Shown here piece after piece: positions 56,101 through 64,000 of a stretch of 64,000 nt of DNA. Numbering within the stretch: position 1 is the first letter of the stretch; every line of letters begins with the position of its first letter. Under the pieces are notes generated by a model. It saw only the letters and a list, made by a program, of their open reading frames with translations, was not told the origin of the DNA and did not search any database. Origin of the DNA: Haematococcus lacustris (taxonomy: Eukaryota > Chlorophyta > Chlorophyceae > Chlamydomonadales > Haematococcaceae); the NCBI GenBank assembly GCA_030144725.1, contig JASKMD010000005.1, forward strand, positions 1,357,476-1,421,475, in the 5' to 3' direction. The translations under genes were made by a program, and so were the position numbers.

Positions 56101-59100
56101 GGCAGCAGCTGCTGGGCAACACAGGCCGCACAGGCAGCAGGCAGTGCAGTCCCTACTGCCTAGCCTATGCCACAGGCACCATCATCTCCGCCCTCCAACC
56201 CTGCCAACCAGCTGCCCCACCCCAGATTGCAGGCTGCCAGGCCATGCACAGACATGAAACTGGACTTGCCCATGCGCAAGAGGCACGCGAACAAGAGGTG
56301 GCAGCCCAGCCCGCCCAAGCACATGCGCCCACAGCCTGTGAAGCAGCAAAGGGACAGCAGCCCAACGCGCAAACAGGCAGACAGGCAGCCCCAGAGCCCC
56401 CAAACAGCAACAGCAGAGCACACCATCGCAACCCAAGAGAGCACTGTTGCGACGCATGCATGCGAGGATGTGATGCTTGCCTAGCTGATGCAATGCGCGA
56501 TCACTCACACACACACACGCTACATGCTGCCTGTGTTATGTTGCCTTTGCATGTCAGGGTTGCCTGGTTTGCTTGTTTGGCTCGTGTCAGGCGCATGTGC
56601 AGGGGGCCTCATCTTCCAGGTGCGGTGCGGCGATGCAAGGCGGGCACACAGCCCTCTTTCAGCGTGGTGCACAGCAGGCCTGGTGGAGCTCCGCCTGTGG
56701 CAGCAGCTGCTGGGCAACACAGGCCGCACAGGCAGCAGGCAGTGCAGTCCCTACTGCCTAGCCTATGCCACAGGCACCATCATCTCCGCCCTCCAACCCT
56801 GCCAACCAGCTGCCCCACCCCAGATTGCAGGCTGCCAGGCCATGCACAGACATGAAACTGGACTTGCCCATGCGCAAGAGGCACGCGAACAAGAGGTGGC
56901 AGCCCAGCCCGCCCAAGCACATGCGCCCACAGCCTGTGAAGCAGCAAAGGGACAGCAGCCCAACGCGCAAACAGGCAGACAGGCAGCCCCAGAGCCCCCA
57001 AACAGCAACAGCAGAGCACACCATCGCAACCCAAGAGAGCACTGTTGCGACGCATGCATGCGAGGATGTGATGCTTGCCTAGCTGATGCAATGCGCGATC
57101 ACTCACACACACACACGCTACATGCTGCCTGTGTTATGTTGCCTTTGCATGTCAGGGTTGCCTGGTTTGCTTGTTTGGCTCGTGTCAGGCGCATGTGCAG
57201 GGGGCCTCATCTTCCAGGTGCGGTGCGGCGATGCAAGGCGGGCACACAGCCCTCTTTCAGCGTGGTGCACAGCAGGCCTGGTGGAGCTCCGCCTGTGGCA
57301 GCAGCTGCTGGGCAACACAGGCCGCACAGGCAGCAGGCAGTGCAGTCCCTACTGCCTAGCCTATGCCACAGGCACCATCATCGCCGCCCTCCAACCCTGC
57401 CAACCAGCTGCCCCACCCCAGATTGCAGGCTGCCAGGCCATGCACAGACATGAAACTGGACTTGCCCATGCGCAAGAGGCACGCGAACAAGAGGTGGCAG
57501 CCCAGCCCGCCCAAGCACATGCGCCCACAGCCTGTGAAGCAGCAAAGGGACAGCAGCCCAACGCGCAAACAGGCAGACAGGCAGCCCCAGAGCCCCCAAA
57601 CAGCAACAGCAGAGCACACCATCGCAACCCAAGAGAGCACTGTTGCGACGCATGCATGCGAGGATGTGATGCTTGCCTAGCTGATGCAATGCGCGATCAC
57701 TCACACACACACACGCTACATGCTGCCTGTGTTATGTTGCCTTTGCATGTCAGGGTTGCCTGGTTTGCTTGTTTGGCTCGTGTCAGGCGCATGTGCAGGG
57801 GGCCTCATCTTCCAGGTGCGGTGCGGCGATGCAAGGCGGGCACACAGCCCTCTTTCAGCGTGGTGCACAGCAGGCCTGGTGGAGCTCCGCCTGTGGCAGC
57901 AGCTGCTGGGCAACACAGGCCGCACAGGCAGCAGGCAGTGCAGTCCCTACTGCCTAGCCTATGCCACAGGCACCATCATCTCCGCCCTCCAACCCTGCCA
58001 ACCAGCTGCCCCACCCCAGATTGCAGGCTGCCAGGCCATGCACAGACATGAAACTGGACTTGCCCATGCGCAAGAGGCACGCGAACAAGAGGTGGCAGCC
58101 CAGCCCGCCCAAGCACATGCGCCCACAGCCTGTGAAGCAGCAAAGGGACAGCAGCCCAACGCGCAAACAGGCAGACAGGCAGCCCCAGAGCCCCCAAACA
58201 GCAACAGCAGAGCACACCATCGCAACCCAAGAGAGCACTGTTGCGACGCATGCATGCGAGGATGTGATGCTTGCCTAGCTGATGCAATGCGCGATCACTC
58301 ACACACACACACGCTACATGCTGCCTGTGTTATGTTGCCTTTGCATGTCAGGGTTGCCTGGTTTGCTTGTTTGGCTCGTGTCAGGCGCATGTGCAGGGGG
58401 CCTCATCTTCCAGGTGCGGTGCGGCGATGCAAGGCGGGCACACAGCCCTCTTTCAGCGTGGTGCACAGCAGGCCTGGTGGAGCTCCGCCTGTGGCAGCAG
58501 CTGCTGGGCAACACAGGCCGCACAGGCAGCAGGCAGTGCAGTCCCTACTGCCTAGCCTATGCCACAGGCACCATCATCTCCGCCCTCCAACCCTGCCAAC
58601 CAGCTGCCCCACCCCAGATTGCAGGCTGCCAGGCCATGCACAGACATGAAACTGGACTTGCCCATGCGCAAGAGGCACGCGAACAAGAGGTGGCAGCCCA
58701 GCCCGCCCAAGCACATGCGCCCACAGCCTGTGAAGCAGCAAAGGGACAGCAGCCCAACGCGCAAACAGGCAGACAGGCAGCCCCAGAGCCCCCAAACAGC
58801 AACAGCAGAGCACACCATCGCAACCCAAGAGAGCACTGTTGCGACGCATGCATGCGAGGATGTGATGCTTGCCTAGCTGATGCAATGCGCGATCACTCAC
58901 ACACACACACGCTACATGCTGCCTGTGTTATGTTGCCTTTGCATGTCAGGGTTGCCTGGTTTGCTTGTTTGGCTCGTGTCAGGCGCATGTGCAGGGGGCC
59001 TCATCTTCCAGGTGCGGTGCGGCGATGCAAGGCGGGCACACAGCCCTCTTTCAGCGTGGTGCACAGCAGGCCTGGTGGAGCTCCGCCTGTGGCAGCAGCT

Positions 59101-62100
59101 GCTGGGCAACACAGGCCGCACAGGCAGCAGGCAGTGCAGTCCCTACTGCCTAGCCTATGCCACAGGCACCATCATCTCCGCCCTCCAACCCTGCCAACCA
59201 GCTGCCCCACCCCAGATTGCAGGCTGCCAGGCCATGCACAGACATGAAACTGGACTTGCCCATGCGCAAGAGGCACGCGAACAAGAGGTGGCAGCCCAGC
59301 CCGCCCAAGCACATGCGCCCACAGCCTGTGAAGCAGCAAAGGGACAGCAGCCCAACGCGCAAACAGGCAGACAGGCAGCCCCAGAGCCCCCAAACAGCAA
59401 CAGCAGAGCACACCATCGCAACCCAAGAGAGCACTGTTGCGACGCATGCATGCGAGGATGTGATGCTTGCCTAGCTGATGCAATGCGCGATCACTCACAC
59501 ACACACACGCTACATGCTGCCTGTGTTATGTTGCCTTTGCATGTCAGGGTTGCCTGGTTTGCTTGTTTGGCTCGTGTCAGGCGCATGTGCAGGGGGCCTC
59601 ATCTTCCAGGTGCGGTGCGGCGATGCAAGGCGGGCACACAGCCCTCTTTCAGCGTGGTGCACAGCAGGCCTGGTGGAGCTCCGCCTGTGGCAGCAGCTGC
59701 TGGGCAACACAGGCCGCACAGGCAGCAGGCAGTGCAGTCCCTACTGCCTAGCCTATGCCACAGGCACCATCATCTCCGCCCTCCAACCCTGCCAACCAGC
59801 TGCCCCACCCCAGATTGCAGGCTGCCAGGCCATGCACAGACATGAAACTGGACTTGCCCATGCGCAAGAGGCACGCGAACAAGAGGTGGCAGCCCAGCCC
59901 GCCCAAGCACATGCGCCCACAGCCTGTGAAGCAGCAAAGGGACAGCAGCCCAACGCGCAAACAGGCAGACAGGCAGCCCCAGAGCCCCCAAACAGCAACA
60001 GCAGAGCACACCATCGCAACCCAAGAGAGCACTGTTGCGACGCATGCATGCGAGGATGTGATGCTTGCCTAGCTGATGCAATGCGCGATCACTCACACAC
60101 ACACACGCTACATGCTGCCTGTGTTATGTTGCCTTTGCATGTCAGGGTTGCCTGGTTTGCTTGTTTGGCTCGTGTCAGGCGCATGTGCAGGGGGCCTCAT
60201 CTTCCAGGTGCGGTGCGGCGATGCAAGGCGGGCACACAGCCCTCTTTCAGCGTGGTGCACAGCAGGCCTGGTGGAGCTCCGCCTGTGGCAGCAGCTGCTG
60301 GGCAACACAGGCCGCACAGGCAGCAGGCAGTGCAGTCCCTACTGCCTAGCCTATGCCACAGGCACCATCATCTCCGCCCTCCAACCCTGCCAACCAGCTG
60401 CCCCACCCCAGATTGCAGGCTGCCAGGCCATGCACAGACATGAAACTGGACTTGCCCATGCGCAAGAGGCACGCGAACAAGAGGTGGCAGCCCAGCCCGC
60501 CCAAGCACATGCGCCCACAGCCTGTGAAGCAGCAAAGGGACAGCAGCCCAACGCGCAAACAGGCAGACAGGCAGCCCCAGAGCCCCCAAACAGCAACAGC
60601 AGAGCACACCATCGCAACCCAAGAGAGCACTGTTGCGACGCATGCATGCGAGGATGTGATGCTTGCCTAGCTGATGCAATGCGCGATCACTCACACACAC
60701 ACACGCTACATGCTGCCTGTGTTATGTTGCCTTTGCATGTCAGGGTTGCCTGGTTTGCTTGTTTGGCTCGTGTCAGGCGCATGTGCAGGGGGCCTCATCT
60801 TCCAGGTGCGGTGCGGCGATGCAAGGCGGGCACACAGCCCTCTTTCAGCGTGGTGCACAGCAGGCCTGGTGGAGCTCCGCCTGTGGCAGCAGCTGCTGGG
60901 CAACACAGGCCGCACAGGCAGCAGGCAGTGCAGTCCCTACTGCCTAGCCTATGCCACAGGCACCATCATCGCCGCCCTCCAACCCTGCCAACCAGCTGCC
61001 CCACCCCAGATTGCAGGCAGCCAGGCCATGCACAGACATGAAACTGGACTTGCCCATGCGCAAGAGGCACGCGAACAAGAGGTGGCAGCCCAGCCCGCCC
61101 AAGCACATGCGCCCACAGCCTGTGAAGCAGCAAAGGGACAGCAGCCCAACGCGCAAACAGGCAGACAGGCAGCCCCAGAGCCCCCAAACAGCAACAGCAG
61201 AGCACACCATCGCAACCCAAGAGAGCACTGTTGCGACGCATGCATACGAGGATGTGATGCTTGCCTAGCTGATGCAATGCGCGATCACTCACACACACAC
61301 ACGCTACATGCTGCCTGTGTTATGTTGCCTTTGCATGTCAGGGTTGCCTGGTTTGCTTGTTTGGCTCGTGTCAGGCGCATGTGCAGGGGGCCTCATCTTC
61401 CAGGTGCGGTGCGGCGATGCAAGGCGGGCACACAGCCCTCTTTCAGCGTGGTGCACAGCAGGCCTGGTGGAGCTCCGCCTGTGGCAGCAGCTGCTGGGCA
61501 ACACAGGCCGCACAGGCAGCAGGCAGTGCAGTCCCTACTGCCTAGCCTATGCCACAGGCACCATCATCTCCGCCCTCCAACCCTGCCAACCAGCTGCCCC
61601 ACCCCAGATTGCAGGCTGCCAGGCCATGCACAGACATGAAACTGGACTTGCCCATGCGCAAGAGGCACGCGAACAAGAGGTGGCAGCCCAGCCCGCCCAA
61701 GCACATGCGCCCACAGCCTGTGAAGCAGCAAAGGGACAGCAGCCCAACGCGCAAACAGGCAGACAGGCAGCCCCAGAGCCCCCAAACAGCAACAGCAGAG
61801 CACACCATCGCAACCCAAGAGAGCACTGTTGCGACGCATGCATGCGAGGATGTGATGCTTGCCTAGCTGATGCAATGCGCGATCACTCACACACACACAC
61901 GCTACATGCTGCCTGTGTTATGTTGCCTTTGCATGTCAGGGTTGCCTGGTTTGCTTGTTTGGCTCGTGTCAGGCGCATGTGCAGGGGGCCTCATCTTCCA
62001 GGTGCGGTGCGGCGATGCAAGGCGGGCACACAGCCCTCTTTCAGCGTGGTGCACAGCAGGCCTGGTGGAGCTCCGCCTGTGGCAGCAGCTGCTGGGCAAC

Positions 62101-64000
62101 ACAGGCCGCACAGGCAGCAGGCAGTGCAGTCCCTACTGCCTAGCCTATGCCACAGGCACCATCATCTCCGCCCTCCAACCCTGCCAACCAGCTGCCCCAC
62201 CCCAGATTGCAGGCTGCCAGGCCATGCACAGACATGAAACTGGACTTGCCCATGCGCAAGAGGCACGCGAACAAGAGGTGGCAGCCCAGCCCGCCCAAGC
62301 ACATGCGCCCACAGCCTGTGAAGCAGCAAAGGGACAGCAGCCCAACGCGCAAACAGGCAGACAGGCAGCCCCAGAGCCCCCAAACAGCAACAGCAGAGCA
62401 CACCATCGCAACCCAAGAGAACACTGTTGCGACGCATGCATGCGAGGATGTGATGCTTGCCTAGCTGATGCAATGCGCGATCACTCACACACACACACGC
62501 TACATGCTGCCTGTGTTATGTTGCCTTTGCATGTGAGGGTTGCCTGGTTTGCTTGTTTGGCTCGTGTCAGGCGCATGTGCAGGGGGCCTCATCTTCCAGG
62601 TGCGGTGCGGCGATGCAAGGCGGGCACACAGCCCTCTTTCAGCGTGGTGCACAGCAGGCCTGGTGGAGCTCCGCCTGTGGCAGCAGCTGCTGGGCAACAC
62701 AGGCCGCACAGGCAGCAGGCAGTGCAGTCCCTACTGCCTAGCCTATGCCACAGGCACCATCATCGCCGCCCTCCAACCCTGCCAACCAGCTGCCCCACCC
62801 CAGATTGCAGGCTGCCAGGCCATGCACAGACATGAAACTGGACTTGCCCATGCGCAAGAGGCACGCGAACAAGAGGTGGCAGCCCAGCCCGCCCAAGCAC
62901 ATGCGCCCACAGCCTGTGAAGCAGCAAAGGGACAGCAGCCCAACGCGCAAACAGGCAGACAGGCAGCCCCAGAGCCCCCAAACAGCAACAGCAGAGCACA
63001 CCATCGCAACCCAAGAGAGCACTGTTGCGACGCATGCATGCGAGGATGTGATGCTTGCCTAGCTGATGCAATGCGCGATCACTCACACACACACACGCTA
63101 CATGCTGCCTGTGTTATGTTGCCTTTGCATGTGAGGGTTGCCTGGTTTGCTTGTTTGGCTCGTGTCAGGCGCATGTGCAGGGGGCCTCATCTTCCAGGTG
63201 CGGTGCGGCGATGCAAGGCGGGCACACAGCCCTCTTTCAGCGTGGTGCACAGCAGGCCTGGTGGAGCTCCGCCTGTGGCAGCAGCTGCTGGGCAACACAG
63301 GCCGCACAGGCAGCAGGCAGTGCAGTCCCTACTGCCTAGCCTATGCCACAGGCACCATCATCTCCGCCCTCCAACCCTGCCAACCAGCTGCCCCACCCCA
63401 GATTGCAGGCTGCCAGGCCATGCACAGACATGAAACTGGACTTGCCCATGCGCAAGAGGCACGCGAACAAGAGGTGGCAGCCCAGCCCGCCCAAGCACAT
63501 GCGCCCACAGCCTGTGAAGCAGCAAAGGGACAGCAGCCCAACGCGCAAACAGGCAGACAGGCAGCCCCAGAGCCCCCAAACAGCAACAGCAGAGCACACC
63601 ATCGCAACCCAAGAGAGCACTGTTGCGACGCATGCATGCGAGGATGTGATGCTTGCCTAGCTGATGCAATGCGCGATCACTCACACACACACACGCTACA
63701 TGCTGCCTGTGTTATGTTGCCTTTGCATGTCAGGGTTGCCTGGTTTGCTTGTTTGGCTCGTGTCAGGCGCATGTGCAGGGGGCCTCATCTTCCAGGTGCG
63801 GTGCGGCGATGCAAGGCGGGCACACAGCCCTCTTTCAGCGTGGTGCACAGCAGGCCTGGTGGAGCTCCGCCTGTGGCAGCAGCTGCTGGGCAACACAGGC
63901 CGCACAGGCAGCAGGCAGTGCAGTCCCTACTGCCTAGCCTATGCCACAGGCACCATCATCTCCGCCCTCCAACCCTGCCAACCAGCTGCCCCACCCCAGA
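53158..64000 (-). repeat. Satellite array 2: about 18 units of 598 bp, opposite orientation to array 1, continues past the window
   Basis: Period 598 bp throughout (one unit is 597 bp, deletion at about 54995). Units are nearly identical: the CA run has constant length, and most differences are single bases such as CATCTCC/CATCGCC, GCAGCC/GCTGCC and CATGTCAGG/CATGTGAGG. Orientation is inverted relative to array 1. Frames of 321-520 codons occur but shift by one base per unit and have no motif; I do not call genes. Confidence 0.97.

Overview
The window is GC-rich nuclear DNA from a eukaryote. Spliced genes, short GT-AG introns (one GC-AG), CAG/Gln runs and heavy repeat content point to a chlorophyte green alga of the Volvocales/Chlamydomonadales type; a Haematococcus-like alga is my best guess from the recurring [12 protein letters not shown] protein family (recalled, not searched).

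Layout. 1-4014: a non-LTR retrotransposon (ORF1, then an APE plus reverse transcriptase ORF2, truncated and carrying one in-frame stop). 4025-4309: a 104-bp-arm inverted repeat next to a 500-N gap (4318-4817). 5186-6108: a GACCT-based minisatellite. 6109-7295: gene debris, then a TnpB/Fanzor-like C-terminal fragment with a conserved non-coding 3' module. 7693-13866 (minus): a ten-exon ALG8 glucosyltransferase gene. 13966-17951 (plus): a seven-exon TRM10 tRNA methyltransferase gene, head to head with ALG8, with a second Fanzor-like fragment in its second intron. 18003-19433: a broken partial copy of TRM10, a stand-alone Fanzor-type 3' module and a third Fanzor-like fragment, tail to tail. 20254-20996: the last exon of a methylthioribose-kinase-like gene.

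22690-64000 is almost entirely repetitive. A satellite with a unit of about 595 bp forms an array of about 25 units (22690-37529), a mixed core (37530-53157), and a second array of about 18 units in the opposite orientation (53158 to beyond the window end). The core holds a roughly 5-kb inverted repeat (39778-44860 against 48160-53157), three same-strand copies and one inverted copy of a module called X here, and three long GGGGCT/AGCCCC tracts that sit exactly at rearrangement junctions. The region 22.7-64 kb is thus one very large imperfect palindrome.

The two intact genes are housekeeping genes (N-glycan precursor glucosylation in the ER; tRNA m1G9/m1A9 methylation). The most interesting accessory signal is the Fanzor-like family: at least six protein remnants and four 3' modules that end at the same GGGGGCTG and are followed by unrelated sequence. 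The modules can form a stem that is kept by wobble and compensatory changes, as expected of the guide-RNA end of an RNA-guided nuclease element. No copy here encodes a complete nuclease.
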